Part shown: positions 27,687 to 36,691 of the stretch, one piece after another
Layout: the number at the start of each line of letters is the position of its first letter
Numbering within the stretch: the stretch's first letter is position 1
Origin: Asanoa ferruginea
GTDB taxonomy: Bacteria > Actinomycetota > Actinomycetes > Mycobacteriales > Micromonosporaceae
Direction: 5' to 3'
Length of the DNA stretch: 64,000 nucleotides
Assembly: GCF_003387075.1 (NCBI RefSeq)
Contig: NZ_QUMQ01000001.1
Coordinates: forward strand, 6,386,001-6,450,000
Position numbers and translations under genes: made by a program
Notes under the pieces: model-generated
The model's database searches: none
Seen by the model: the letters and a program-made list of their open reading frames with translations, nothing else
What the model was told of the DNA's origin: nothing

Positions 27687-29141
27687 GTGTCCCGTCCGAA
27701 CAGAACGACCGGGATCCTGGCGCTGCTCGGGTTCGCGATGCTGACCGTCTCGCTCGACCAATACATCGTGGTCGTGGCGCTGCCGGAGATCGGCCGGGGA
27801 CTCGGCTACTCACCGCAGACGCTGCAAGCGGTGATCAGTGCCTACGCGGTGGCCTCGGCGGGTTTCCTGCTGCTCGGTGGCCGTGCCTGTGACCTGCTCG
27901 GGCGCCGGCGGGTGCTGGTCGCAGGTCTCACGCTCTACGCCGCCGGCTCGCTCGTCGGCGGCCTGGCGTCGACTCCCACGGTGCTGCTCGTCGCGCGCGC
28001 CGTCCAGGGCCTCGGCGGAGCCCTGGTCTTCCCCGCGACCCTGTCGCTGATCAACACCACCTTCCCGGAAGGCCCGCAGCGCAACCGGGCGGTGGCGGTC
28101 TGGGGCGGCACCGGCGCGGCCGGCCTGGTGATTGGTGTGCTGCTCGGCGGCGTGCTCACCCAGACGCTGGGTTGGGAGTCGGTGTTCTTCGTCAACGTGC
28201 CGCTGGCCGGGCTCGCCCTGCTGCTGGCGTTCGTGCTCACTCCCGCCGACGGCCCCCGGGAGGGCGGGCGCAGGTTCGACCTGCCCGGTGCGCTCACTGT
28301 CGCGCTCGGCATCACGCTGCTCGTCTTCGCCCTCGTGCAGGGTCCGAACCTCGGCTGGGGTTCGCCCGGCATCGTGGTGAGCGCGGTCGGCGCCGTGCTC
28401 GCGCTGGCCGCCTTCGCGGTCATCGAACGGCGCAGTCGCGACCCGCTCGTCCCCCCACGGCTGCTCGCGAACCGCAACCTCGCCACCGCCGCGGCGATGG
28501 CCTTCCTCTTCTGGGCGACGTTCGGCTCGGTGCTCTACTTCCTGACCCTCTACTTCCAGGAGGTACGCGGGTACGACGCCCTGCGGACCGGCGTCGGGTT
28601 CCTGATCCCGACCGCTGTGGTGGTGTCCGGCTCGATCCTGTCCGGCCGGGTAGTGACCCGGTGGGGCCTGCGGCCCACGCTGGTCGTGGCGCTCACCATC
28701 GGCGCGCTCGGTGCGCTGGCGCTCGGCCTGGCGATGTCGCCGGACGGCTCCTACCCCGCGCTGATCCCAGGTTTGATCCTGATCAGCGTGGGTGACGGCG
28801 TCGCGTTCACGGCGATCTTCATCGCGGCCGGGACCGGCGTCGACGACCGCGAGCAGGGCGTCGCCTCCGGCATCGCCTCGACCAGCACCTCGATCGGCGC
28901 CGCGGTGGGCCTCGCGCTGCTCGTGCTGGTGTCGGCCGCCGGCACCGGCGGGCTGGCCGGTGAGTCGCTGCGCGCCGAGACCGCCAACGGCCTGAGCACG
29001 GCGGTGCTGGTGATCGCCGGCGGGATCGCGGCGACGGCGCTGCTCGCGCTCAACCTCCGACCGGACCCGGCGAGGCGCGCGGAGCCGCCGTGCCCCCGCG
29101 GCCTCGTGACGGCACGGCTGGACCTGGGCCAGCGCTCCTGA
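27687..29141 (+). CDS. MFS multidrug exporter, DHA2 (14-helix) type
   Basis: A 484-residue transporter with about 14 membrane helices. The first carries [20 protein letters not shown] and the motif A loop is [14 protein letters not shown]. Motif C appears as [30 protein letters not shown]2 exporters expel drugs and dyes or secondary metabolites by proton antiport. A GTG start without a clear ribosome site suggests coupling to the cupin gene. Confidence 0.9.
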   Translation: MSRPNRTTGILALLGFAMLTVSLDQYIVVVALPEIGRGLGYSPQTLQAVISAYAVASAGFLLLGGRACDLLGRRRVLVAGLTLYAAGSLVGGLASTPTVLLVARAVQGLGGALVFPATLSLINTTFPEGPQRNRAVAVWGGTGAAGLVIGVLLGGVLTQTLGWESVFFVNVPLAGLALLLAFVLTPADGPREGGRRFDLPGALTVALGITLLVFALVQGPNLGWGSPGIVVSAVGAVLALAAFAVIERRSRDPLVPPRLLANRNLATAAAMAFLFWATFGSVLYFLTLYFQEVRGYDALRTGVGFLIPTAVVVSGSILSGRVVTRWGLRPTLVVALTIGALGALALGLAMSPDGSYPALIPGLILISVGDGVAFTAIFIAAGTGVDDREQGVASGIASTSTSIGAAVGLALLVLVSAAGTGGLAGESLRAETANGLSTAVLVIAGGIAATALLALNLRPDPARRAEPPCPRGLVTARLDLGQRS

Positions 29142-29160
29142 CCGCGCTATGCCTGTCCGC

Positions 29161-29799
29161 TCACGACAGCCGCACCGTCACCCCGCCGGAGAAGGGGGAG
29201 TCGTGCAGTTCGATCGTGGTCAGCTTGGTCCCCTTCGGAACGTCGTACACCAGGGTGCCGTTGATGCGGTTCCCGGGGTTGATCTCCTCGAGGAAGACGT
29301 CGGTGCCGTCGTTGGCGTAGAGCGCCGCGGCGCTGTCGTGCGAGAACTCGGTGCCGTCGCCGTCGAACGCCTTCTGCGACGAGCCGTCGAACAGCTGCGC
29401 CTTGTTGCCGATGTTGCGGACGGTCACATCGACGAGGCAGAACACGCCCTGCGCCTCCTGCTTGAGCAGTTCGGGCCCGATCGTGGCCGCGCCACACTTG
29501 ACCTTGGAGACCTTGAACTCGAACTTGCCGTCGCGGGCGGCCTGGTTGAGGCCGGGCGCGGCCTTGGTGTTTCCCTCGGCGACGGCCGCCGTGTCCGTGG
29601 CCGGCTCGTCGTCGCCGCCGGAGTTCAACGCGGCGATCCCGACACCGCCGCAGCAGAGCGCGAGCAGGGCGACGCCACCGACGATCCACGGAGTCTTGCG
29701 GCGCTTCTTCACGGGTGGCTGACCGAAATGCGGCACGCCCCCGGACGGCGGGAACCCCGACCCGTAGTTGGGCGGCGGTTGCGGCGGCTGGTAGGTCAC
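29161..29799 (-). CDS. membrane-anchored DUF4352-like protein
   Basis: About 212 residues: a Pro/Gly-rich cytoplasmic N-terminus (TYQPPQPPPNYGSGF), a KKRRK stop and a membrane helix (TPWIVGGVALLALCCGGVGIAAL). The extracellular domain from about 75 has FKVSKVKCG, VFCLVDVTVRNIGNKAQLF and ELHDSPFSGGVTVRL, the DUF4352 (telomeric-repeat-like immunoglobulin) pattern. I start it at the GTG at 29799; an ATG at 29838 is possible. Function unknown. Confidence 0.78.
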   Translation of the reverse strand: MTYQPPQPPPNYGSGFPPSGGVPHFGQPPVKKRRKTPWIVGGVALLALCCGGVGIAALNSGGDDEPATDTAAVAEGNTKAAPGLNQAARDGKFEFKVSKVKCGAATIGPELLKQEAQGVFCLVDVTVRNIGNKAQLFDGSSQKAFDGDGTEFSHDSAAALYANDGTDVFLEEINPGNRINGTLVYDVPKGTKLTTIELHDSPFSGGVTVRLS

Positions 29800-29915
29800 A
29801 GTCGCTATGAAACAGGGTGAACCGCCCGAAGCCGGCATCGAAACGCGGATACCCCGCGTCCGATGACCGGGACGACCTGATCGGGCTAATCCTCCAAGGT
29901 GGATACTGCGGTGCT

Positions 29916-30860
29916 ATGAAGGCGCTGGTGTACGACGCCTACGGGCCTCCCGACGTGTTGCGGTTCGAAGAGGTCGACCGGCCGGTGCCCCGGGCCGACG
30001 AGGTGCTCGTCCAGGTGCACGCGGTCTCGGTCAACGCCTCCGACTGGGAGACCCTGGTGGGCAGCCCCGCCTACTCCCGGATCGGTGGTCTGCGGCGACC
30101 GAGGATCCGCACCCTGGGTTCCGACATCGCCGGCCGGGTCGAGGCGGTCGGCCCAGACGTCACCCGGCTCAAGGTGGGTGACGAGGTGTTCGGCGACAAC
30201 CTCGACCGCAAGGGCGGCTTCGCCGAGTATGCGATCGCCCGCGAGAAGGTTCTCGCCGTCAAGCCGCCCGGGTTGTCGTTCGAGGAGGCGTCGGCCATGC
30301 CGCAGTCGGCGGTCATCGCGCTCCAGGGCATCCGCGGCGCGGTGCGGCCCGGCCAGCACGTGCTGATCAACGGGGCCGGCGGTGGCACGGGCGCCTACGC
30401 CATCCAGCTCGCGAAGCTCGACGGCGCCGAGGTGACCGGTGTCGACAACGCCGCCAAGCTCGACTTCATGCGTGCGGTCGGTGCCGAACACGTCGTCGAC
30501 TACACCCGCACCGACTTCACCCGCGCCGGGAAACGCTACGACCTCGTGCTCGACCTCGCCGGTCACCACTCGGTGCTGGCGCACCGGCGGGCCCTGGCCC
30601 GGCGCGGCCGTTACCGGTGGGTCGGTGGTTCGGTCGGCACGCTCTTCCAGGTGCTGATCGCCGGGCCGCTGGTCGGTGGGCAACGGCTGCTCGTCGTGCG
30701 CCCCAACACCACCGACCTGCTCACCATGGCGTCGCTCTGCACGGCCGGCACCCTGGTCACCCACATCGACCGGCGGTTCCCGCTCGACGAGACGCCCGCC
30801 GCCCTGCGGCACGTGGGGGAGGGGCGGGCGCTCGGCAAAGTGGTCGTTACGGTGCGATGA
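29916..30860 (+). CDS. NAD(P)-dependent MDR alcohol dehydrogenase/quinone reductase
   Basis: A 314-residue zinc-free MDR protein. It starts MKALVYDAYGPPDVLRFEEVDRP, with VNASDWETLVGSPAYSRI as the active-site segment and HVLINGAGGGTGAYAIQLAKL as the nucleotide loop near 150. Related proteins reduce quinones or enones. Weak AAGGTGG lies 13 nt before the ATG. It converges on the DUF4389 gene with a 14-bp overlap. Confidence 0.86.
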   Translation: MKALVYDAYGPPDVLRFEEVDRPVPRADEVLVQVHAVSVNASDWETLVGSPAYSRIGGLRRPRIRTLGSDIAGRVEAVGPDVTRLKVGDEVFGDNLDRKGGFAEYAIAREKVLAVKPPGLSFEEASAMPQSAVIALQGIRGAVRPGQHVLINGAGGGTGAYAIQLAKLDGAEVTGVDNAAKLDFMRAVGAEHVVDYTRTDFTRAGKRYDLVLDLAGHHSVLAHRRALARRGRYRWVGGSVGTLFQVLIAGPLVGGQRLLVVRPNTTDLLTMASLCTAGTLVTHIDRRFPLDETPAALRHVGEGRALGKVVVTVR

Positions 30861-31530
30861 CCTCGCTGCCCGGGTCGGTGCCACCGGTGTCCAGCCGGAA
30901 CGGCGGGTAGGCGTCGGTCATCAGCGCCGTGTAGGCATACACCCGCAGGACCCAGCGGTTGAGGCCGAGGATGAAGTCGTAGAGGCCGCGCGGGTAGGTG
31001 CCGGTGACGGCGAGTATCACGGCCGCGATGAGGACCAGCAGGCCGATCAGGCCACCGGCCGTCCAGGAAAAGCCCTGGGTGTCGTCGCGGAACGCGAACC
31101 AACTGCCGCCGCCCACGAGGATGCCGACGATGATCAGGTGTGGCAGGGCGAGCAGCCACCACTTGACCAGCACCAGGCCGCGGGAGAGGTGTTCGGGGTA
31201 GGGCACCCGCAGGGTGGCCGGGTAGTCGGGCGCGTCGTCCAATGTGAACGGTGGATATTGGTCGGTGCCCAGCGCGCCGTAGGAGTAGTAGTTGACCCGC
31301 CAGGTCCAGCGGAGCACGCCGAGGTTGAAGTCGAACATCGGCCTGGGGTAGCGGCCGGTGAACAGGATCGCGAAGAAGGCGACCACCGACACCACGAAGA
31401 ACGCGAACCAGAGGAAGATCAGGATCACGAAGTGTGGGATGGCCAGGAGCCATTTGATCAGCCACAGCCAGCGGGACAGGTGTGGCTCGAAGCGTGCGTC
31501 GACACGTACCGGATAGGTGGTCGCGGTCAT
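30847..31530 (-). CDS. DUF4389 membrane protein (duplicated domain)
   Basis: A 227-residue protein made of two similar halves. Each has a hydrophobic hairpin preceded by a K-W segment (LIKWLLAIPHFVIL; LVKWWLLALPHLIIV) and followed by TGRYPRPMFDFNLGVLRW or TGTYPRGLYDFILGLNRW, with PYxPPF nearby. This is the DUF4389 layout. Function is unknown. Two CCTTA-type operator palindromes lie 23-56 bp upstream. Confidence 0.86.
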   Translation of the reverse strand: MTATTYPVRVDARFEPHLSRWLWLIKWLLAIPHFVILIFLWFAFFVVSVVAFFAILFTGRYPRPMFDFNLGVLRWTWRVNYYSYGALGTDQYPPFTLDDAPDYPATLRVPYPEHLSRGLVLVKWWLLALPHLIIVGILVGGGSWFAFRDDTQGFSWTAGGLIGLLVLIAAVILAVTGTYPRGLYDFILGLNRWVLRVYAYTALMTDAYPPFRLDTGGTDPGSEVIAP

Positions 31531-31552
31531 GACCGGGTACCTCCATGATCAG

Positions 31553-31586
31553 CCTTATGCCGTAAGGTCCGCCCTACGCCATAAGG
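31553..31586. promoter_or_regulatory. two tandem CCTTA/TAAGG operator-like palindromes
   Basis: CCTTATGCCGTAAGG (31553-31567) and CCCTACGCCATAAGG (31572-31586) agree at 12 of 15 positions and are 19 bp apart, between the divergent DUF4389 and glycosyltransferase starts. They look like TetR-type sites, but no regulator gene is adjacent. Confidence 0.55.
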
Positions 31587-31627
31587 TAGCCGTACGGTGC
31601 GAGGCGTCAACCCATTGAGAGAGACAG

Positions 31628-32638
31628 ATGAAGGTCGCCTTGCTCGGCCCGGTCGCGTGGCGGACACCGCCCATCCACTACGGGCCGTGGGAGCAGGTGA
31701 CCGGTCTCCTCGCCGACGGTCTGGTCCGGCGCGGCATCGACGTGACCCTGTTCGCCACCCTCGACTCGGTCACCACGGCCACATTGGACGGTGTGTGCGC
31801 GCGGGGCTACGCCGACGATCCGACCGTCGACGGCCGGGTGTGGGAAGCGCTGCACGTCGCGCACGCGCTGGCCCGTTCGGCGGAGTTCGACGTGGTGCAC
31901 AACCACCTCGACTGGCTTCCGCTGGCCTTCGCCGACCAGTTCCAGGCCCCGCTGCTCACCACCGTGCACGGTTTCTCCGGCCCGGGAATCCTGCCCGCCT
32001 ACGAGCGGGCCCGCTCGGCCTATGTCTCCATCTCCGACAGCGACCGGGTCGCCGGACTCGACTACGTCGCCACCGTCTACCACGGTGTCGACCTGGCCGG
32101 TCTGCCGTTCTCTCCGGCCGGCGGGCCCGGGCTGGTGACCTTCGGCCGGATCCATCCCGACAAGGGCGTGCACACGGCCATCGAGATAGCCCGCCGCGCC
32201 GGCCGGCCCCTGACGATCTGCGGGATCGTCCAGGACGAGGGCTACTTCGCCGAGCGCGTCGCGCCGCACATCGACGGCGAGCGGGTCGTGTTCCTCGGCC
32301 CGCTCGGCCCGCGACGGCGCGCCGAGGTCCTCGGCTCCGCCGCCGCCCTGTTGCACCCGATCGACTTCGACGAGCCGTTCGGCCTCTCGGTGGTCGAGTC
32401 GATGGCCTGCGGCACGCCCGTCGTCGCTTACCGACGGGGCTCGATGCCGGAGGTGATCGACGAAGGCGTCACCGGGTTCGTCGTCGACACGGTCGATCAG
32501 GCGGTCGCGGCCGTCGGGCGGCTCGGTGACGTCGACCGTGTCGGGTGTCACACCCGCGCCCGCGAGCGGTTCGGCGCCGACCGTATGGTGGCCGACTACC
32601 TGCGCGTCTACCGCGATCTGGTCGCCCGTTCAGGCTGA
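31628..32638 (+). CDS. GT4-family glycosyltransferase
   Basis: A 336-residue GT-B enzyme starting MKVALLGPVAWRTPPIHYGPWEQ. The acceptor domain has VVHNHLDWLPLAF; the donor domain has GRIHPDKGVHTAIEIA and the retaining-GT E-x7-E motif in DEPFGLSVVESMACGTPVV. Nucleotide-sugar donors such as GDP-mannose are typical. It leads a run with a second GT4, a toroid-like protein and GH130, which suggests assembly or recycling of a mannose-containing oligosaccharide (inference). Confidence 0.9.
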   Translation: MKVALLGPVAWRTPPIHYGPWEQVTGLLADGLVRRGIDVTLFATLDSVTTATLDGVCARGYADDPTVDGRVWEALHVAHALARSAEFDVVHNHLDWLPLAFADQFQAPLLTTVHGFSGPGILPAYERARSAYVSISDSDRVAGLDYVATVYHGVDLAGLPFSPAGGPGLVTFGRIHPDKGVHTAIEIARRAGRPLTICGIVQDEGYFAERVAPHIDGERVVFLGPLGPRRRAEVLGSAAALLHPIDFDEPFGLSVVESMACGTPVVAYRRGSMPEVIDEGVTGFVVDTVDQAVAAVGRLGDVDRVGCHTRARERFGADRMVADYLRVYRDLVARSG

Positions 32639-32644
32639 CCTGCT

Positions 32645-32660
32645 ACGGTTGGACAACCGT
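32645..32660. promoter_or_regulatory. 16-bp inverted repeat after the first glycosyltransferase
   Basis: ACGGTTG-GA-CAACCGT, a perfect 7-bp-arm repeat 6 nt past the stop, within the 196-bp gap before the next glycosyltransferase. The 2-nt centre is too tight for an RNA hairpin, so an operator is more likely. Nothing else stands out in the gap apart from a weak AGAGGC ribosome site before 32835. Confidence 0.4.
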
Positions 32661-32834
32661 CGATTCTCGAAGGATCTGGCGCAGGTTCGCGGTCGGCCCT
32701 ATCCCGTCAAGGCGCGGTGGTCGCTCCCGGGCTCGTCCCGCCCCGTCACACACACGCTGGCCGGTGGGCACTTGTTCCCGCGTGAGGTCGCCACCGCGTC
32801 GCGGCTCGGCCGATGACGGAGAGGCACCCCTTTC

Positions 32835-33977
32835 ATGGTTCGCAGCTACGGCTTTCTCAGCACGCACCCGCCGACCCACTGCGGGCTGGCGACCTTCAAC
32901 TCCTCGCTGGTCTCGCATCTCGGTGACGTCCGGACGGGGGTTGTCCGCATCGTCTCGGATGCCGATGACCTGCGACCCGGCCCGGCGGTCGTGCACACCT
33001 GGCCGATGCGGGCCGCCAACGGCTGGCGGGAGGCCGCCGACGCGTTGAGCGCGTTCGACGTCGCCGTCGTCCAACACGAGTACGGCATCTTCCCCGGCGT
33101 CGACGGGCGTGACGTGGTTCCCCTGCTGCTCCGGCTCACCGTGCCGAGCATCGTCGTGCTGCACACCGTGCTGGCCAAGCCGACGCCCGGGCAGAAGCTC
33201 GTCCTGGAGCGGGTCGTCGCCGCCGCGGACGCCATCGTGACGATGACCGGCACCGCCCGCGACCGCCTGGTGAACGGCTACGTCGTCGACCCGGGCAAGG
33301 TGACCGTCATCCCGCACGGCGCCCCCGTCTTCGCCGACAGCGGCCAGCCGGCACCGCGCCAACCGAACCATCTGTTGACCTGGGGGCTGCTCGGTCCGGG
33401 CAAGGGGATCGAGTGGGCGCTGCGGTCGCTGGCGAGCCTGCGCGACCTCGACCCGGCTCCGACCTACACCGTGGCCGGCCGGACGCACCCCAAGGTGCTC
33501 GAGTTGCACGGTGACGCCTACCGCGCCGGCCTCTACCAACTCGGCGCGCAACTCGGCGTCTCGAGCCTGGTCCGCTACGAGTCGGCCTACCACGATGCCG
33601 ACGCGCTGGCCCGGCTGATCCGCTCCGCCGACGTGGTGGTCCTTCCCTACGACTCCGTCGAGCAGGTCACCTCCGGCGTCCTCGTCGAAGCGGTGACCGC
33701 CGGGGTTCCGGTCGTCGCCACCCGCTTCCCGCACGCGGTCGAACTCCTGACCCGCGGGCCGGGGCTGCTCGTGCCGCACCGCGACCCGAAGGCGCTGGCC
33801 GCCGCCATCCGCCGGATCCTGACCGAGCCGGGCCTGGCCGCCACGTTGACCGGTGCACGCCGCCGGACGAGTCAGCCGGTGCTGTGGCCCGCGGTCGCGC
33901 AACGCTATGCGGCGCTCGCGGACGGTCTGGTCGAGCGCCGCGGCCTGGTCCCGGTCGCCGCGATCGCGGCCGCATGA
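32835..33977 (+). CDS. GT4-family glycosyltransferase
   Basis: A 380-residue GT-B protein: GFLSTHPPTHCGLATFNSSLV at the start, VVQHEYGIFPGVDG in the N-domain, and LLTWGLLGPGKGIEWALRSLASL plus VVVLPYDSVEQVTSGVLVEAVTAGVPVVAT in the donor domain. The last replaces the E-x7-E with an E/E pattern. It overlaps the following gene by 4 nt (ATGA), so the two products are made together. Confidence 0.88.
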   Translation: MVRSYGFLSTHPPTHCGLATFNSSLVSHLGDVRTGVVRIVSDADDLRPGPAVVHTWPMRAANGWREAADALSAFDVAVVQHEYGIFPGVDGRDVVPLLLRLTVPSIVVLHTVLAKPTPGQKLVLERVVAAADAIVTMTGTARDRLVNGYVVDPGKVTVIPHGAPVFADSGQPAPRQPNHLLTWGLLGPGKGIEWALRSLASLRDLDPAPTYTVAGRTHPKVLELHGDAYRAGLYQLGAQLGVSSLVRYESAYHDADALARLIRSADVVVLPYDSVEQVTSGVLVEAVTAGVPVVATRFPHAVELLTRGPGLLVPHRDPKALAAAIRRILTEPGLAATLTGARRRTSQPVLWPAVAQRYAALADGLVERRGLVPVAAIAAA

Positions 33978-34990
33978 CCGCGACCGGCGTCGTGGTCGAG
34001 CCGGACTTCGCACACCTGATCCGGCTGACCGACGACACCGGCCTGTTCGAGCATGCCCGGCACGCGATCGTCCGCCGGCAACACGGCTACTGCACCGACG
34101 ACGTCGCGCGCGGCCTCGTCGTCGTCACCCGGGAACCGGCACCGTCGATCGCGCTGGCCCGCCTCGCCGAGTGCTACCTGTCGTTCCTCACCCATGCGCA
34201 GGACGGCGCGGGGGCGTTCCACAACCGGCTCGGCCACGACCGGCGCTGGTCCGACGCGCCGGGGCTCGGCGACTGGTGGGGGCGCGCCCTGTGGGGTCTT
34301 GGCACGGCCGCGGCCCGCAGCCGGTTGCCGTGGGTACGCGACGACGCCCGCGCCGCGTTCGCCCTCGGCGCGACCCGGCGCAGCCCGGCCCCGCGCGCGA
34401 TGGCCTTCGCCGGCCTCGGTGCCGCCGAGGTGCTGCGTGCCGATCCCGGAGACGCCGCCGCGGCCGCGTTGCTGACCGACGCCGCCGCCGCGGTGGGTGT
34501 GTGCGGCGAAGACCCGTCCTGGCCGTGGCCCGACGACCGGCTGACCTACGCCAACGCCGCGCTGGCCGAGGTGGTCATCGCCGCCGGTGACCTTGGCGAC
34601 GACGACCGGATGCTGGCCACCGGGCTGCGGATGCTGCGCTGGCTGCACGGCGCACAACTGGTCGACGGCCAGCTCTCGGTCGTTCCCGCCGCCGGCTGGC
34701 GCAAGGGCGCGGCCCGGGCCCGGTATGACCAGCAACCCATCGAGGTCACCGCCCTCGCCGACGCCTGCGCCACGGCCGCCGCCGCCACCGGCGACCCATC
34801 CTGGCAGGCCGGCGTACGCCAGGCCGTCGACTGGTTCCTGGGCGCCAACGACGCCGGCACGCCGATGTGGGATCCGGCCACCGGCGGTGGCTACGACGGG
34901 CTGACGCCGGAGGGTCCCAACCTCAACCAGGGCGCCGAGTCGACGCTGGCCCTCATCGCCACCCTGCAACACGCGCGGCGGTTGGCGTGA
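33974..34990 (+). CDS. glycosyltransferase-associated (alpha/alpha)-toroid protein
   Basis: A 338-residue protein of repeated helical hairpins with conserved aromatic/His/Asp patches: HGYCTDDVARGLVV, GAFHNRLGHDRRW, SWPWPDDRLTYANAAL, YDQQPIEVTALADAC and NLNQGAESTLALIA. These resemble sugar-processing toroid proteins (glucosidase or epimerase fold). It is often annotated vaguely as glycosyltransferase, but it lacks a GT fold. It is coupled at both ends by 4-nt overlaps to GT4 and GH130, so they act in one pathway. Confidence 0.8.
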   Translation: MTATGVVVEPDFAHLIRLTDDTGLFEHARHAIVRRQHGYCTDDVARGLVVVTREPAPSIALARLAECYLSFLTHAQDGAGAFHNRLGHDRRWSDAPGLGDWWGRALWGLGTAAARSRLPWVRDDARAAFALGATRRSPAPRAMAFAGLGAAEVLRADPGDAAAAALLTDAAAAVGVCGEDPSWPWPDDRLTYANAALAEVVIAAGDLGDDDRMLATGLRMLRWLHGAQLVDGQLSVVPAAGWRKGAARARYDQQPIEVTALADACATAAAATGDPSWQAGVRQAVDWFLGANDAGTPMWDPATGGGYDGLTPEGPNLNQGAESTLALIATLQHARRLA

Positions 34991-36459
34991 CGGAGCCACT
35001 GGTCACCCGGCTGCACACGATCCTGGCCCCCGATCCCGCGCGGGTCATCGTCAAGCTCTTCGTGCCCGGCGAGGACGCGGCGCTCGTGCGGACCCGTGCC
35101 GGCGCCATCATCCAGCGCGTCGCCGCGCTCGATGAGGAGGAGACGGCCACCCTTCTCAAGGAGGCGCTGGCGCGCTTCGGCAGCCGCCACCGCGACCTCG
35201 AAGGGACCTTCCAGCACCATTACAGCCTCGTCCGCCACCGGGTGACACCCACCACGGACCTGTCACCGACCGCGCGCCTTCTGGTCGGCGCGTATTTCAG
35301 CCACGAGTACGCCGTCGAGGCCGCCGCGCTGTGCAATCCGTCCATCGTGGAGCATCCCGACCAGTCGGGTCTGGGCGTCGGGCAGCGGCGGGTCGCCGTG
35401 AGCCTGCGCCAGATCGGCGAGGGTCACCTGTCGTCGATCGGGTTCGCCACCGCCGTTGTCGGGCCGGGCGGCCGGATCAGCGTCGGCGGCCGGTCGGGTC
35501 CGCTGGTCGCCGACAGCCACACCACCGCCTGGCACCGCCGCGACCTGCTCGCCGCCGGGCTCGCCGAGGCCGGCTGGGACAACGAGGTCTCGGCCACCGT
35601 CCTCGGGTCGTTGCCGGAGGTCTTCGACGATGACGGTTTCGAACGGGCGCTGAGCGGGCTTCCGGCCGACCTCCTGTCCCGGCCGACCGCACCGGGCACC
35701 CTCGAGCAGTTGCGCCGGACGAACACCGCCAGCCAGGCCAGGACCTTCCCGGAAGACGTGCCACTGGAGCGCCGGGTGTTGTGGCCGTCCACCTCGGCCG
35801 AGAGCAACGGCATGGAGGACGCCCGGTTCGTCAGGTTCGTCGACGACGACGGCGTCCGGTCCTACCGCGCTACCTACACGGCGTACGACGGACGCCATAT
35901 CTCCGCCCGCATGCTCGTCAGCGACGACCTGCGCGACTTCCAGATGACACCGATGTATGGGCCCGGCGCGGCCAACAAAGGCATCGCGCTGTTCCCGCGT
36001 CGGGTGGGCGGCAGAGACGTCGCCCTGTGCCGGGCCGACGGGGAGACCATCGGCCTCAGCACCCTCGACGCGACGAACCGGTGGCAGCGACCCGTGCCGC
36101 TGCACGTTCCCGCGCGCGGCTGGGAGCTGATCCAGGTCGGCAACTGCGGCTCGCCGATCGAGACCGAGGCCGGCTGGCTGGTGCTCACCCACGGGGTCGG
36201 GCCGATGCGCCGCTATGCGATCGGCGCGCTCCTGCTCGATCGGGAGCACCCGGAACGCGTCATCGGCACGCTGCCGGGACCGTTGCTCGAACCCGACGAC
36301 TCCGAACGGGACGGCTATGTGCCCAACGTCGTCTACTCCTGCGGCAGCCTGCTGCACGACGGCACGTTGTGGCTGCCCTACGGCGTCGGCGACGCCCGCG
36401 TCGCCTTCGCCACCGTCGACGTCGGCGCGCTCATCGCCGCCATGACCGAACCGAGCTGA
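34987..36459 (+). CDS. GH130-family glycoside phosphorylase/hydrolase
   Basis: A 490-residue protein with GTG start overlapping the previous stop. The five-bladed propeller of GH130 is recognisable from NGMEDARF (274-281), GPGAANKGIALFPR (325-338) and the GNCGSPIETEAGWLVLTHGVGP segment. An extra 150-residue N-terminal part also holds FSHEYAVEAAALCNPSIV. GH130 enzymes act on beta-mannosides by phosphorolysis or hydrolysis; which applies here is not visible. Confidence 0.88.
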   Translation: MTEPLVTRLHTILAPDPARVIVKLFVPGEDAALVRTRAGAIIQRVAALDEEETATLLKEALARFGSRHRDLEGTFQHHYSLVRHRVTPTTDLSPTARLLVGAYFSHEYAVEAAALCNPSIVEHPDQSGLGVGQRRVAVSLRQIGEGHLSSIGFATAVVGPGGRISVGGRSGPLVADSHTTAWHRRDLLAAGLAEAGWDNEVSATVLGSLPEVFDDDGFERALSGLPADLLSRPTAPGTLEQLRRTNTASQARTFPEDVPLERRVLWPSTSAESNGMEDARFVRFVDDDGVRSYRATYTAYDGRHISARMLVSDDLRDFQMTPMYGPGAANKGIALFPRRVGGRDVALCRADGETIGLSTLDATNRWQRPVPLHVPARGWELIQVGNCGSPIETEAGWLVLTHGVGPMRRYAIGALLLDREHPERVIGTLPGPLLEPDDSERDGYVPNVVYSCGSLLHDGTLWLPYGVGDARVAFATVDVGALIAAMTEPS

Positions 36460-36464
36460 CGCCG

Positions 36465-36641
36465 TCAGTCGCGCTTCTCGGCCGGGGTCAGCGTCGACAG
36501 GTCGATGTCGAGCATCTTGAGCAGTGCGCTGTTGATGTGGGTGTCGACGACCTCCGGAAGGGTGCGGTCGACCCAGTCGGCCCGGTCGCTCTGGCCACGT
36601 GACCGGAGCAGCGCGGTGATGTCTGCCCTGTTGATCTGCAC
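36465..36641 (-). CDS. 58-residue small protein downstream of the peroxidase
   Basis: A GTG start 8 nt after GGGAG opens a 58-codon frame, MQINRADITALLRSRGQSDR at the start and LSTLTPAEKRD at the end. Composition is coding-like (G/C third positions) and helical, with DWVDRTLPEVVDTHINSALL. It lies 50 nt after the haem peroxidase stop on the same strand and is tail-to-tail with GH130. No family is recognised; co-expression with the peroxidase is likely. Confidence 0.65.
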   Translation of the reverse strand: MQINRADITALLRSRGQSDRADWVDRTLPEVVDTHINSALLKMLDIDLSTLTPAEKRD

Positions 36642-36691
36642 CGGGTGGCTCCCTGCTGTTGGAATGCTTGGAGCGTACGCCTAATGACCGG

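Noticed and set aside
32543-32567. A fifth ECF41-type element (TGTCACA at 32543)
   Set aside because: It lies inside a glycosyltransferase coding region and has no GGTC or CGTC at 16-bp spacing. Other GTCACA matches near 9602, 22887 and 29797 fail for the same reason.
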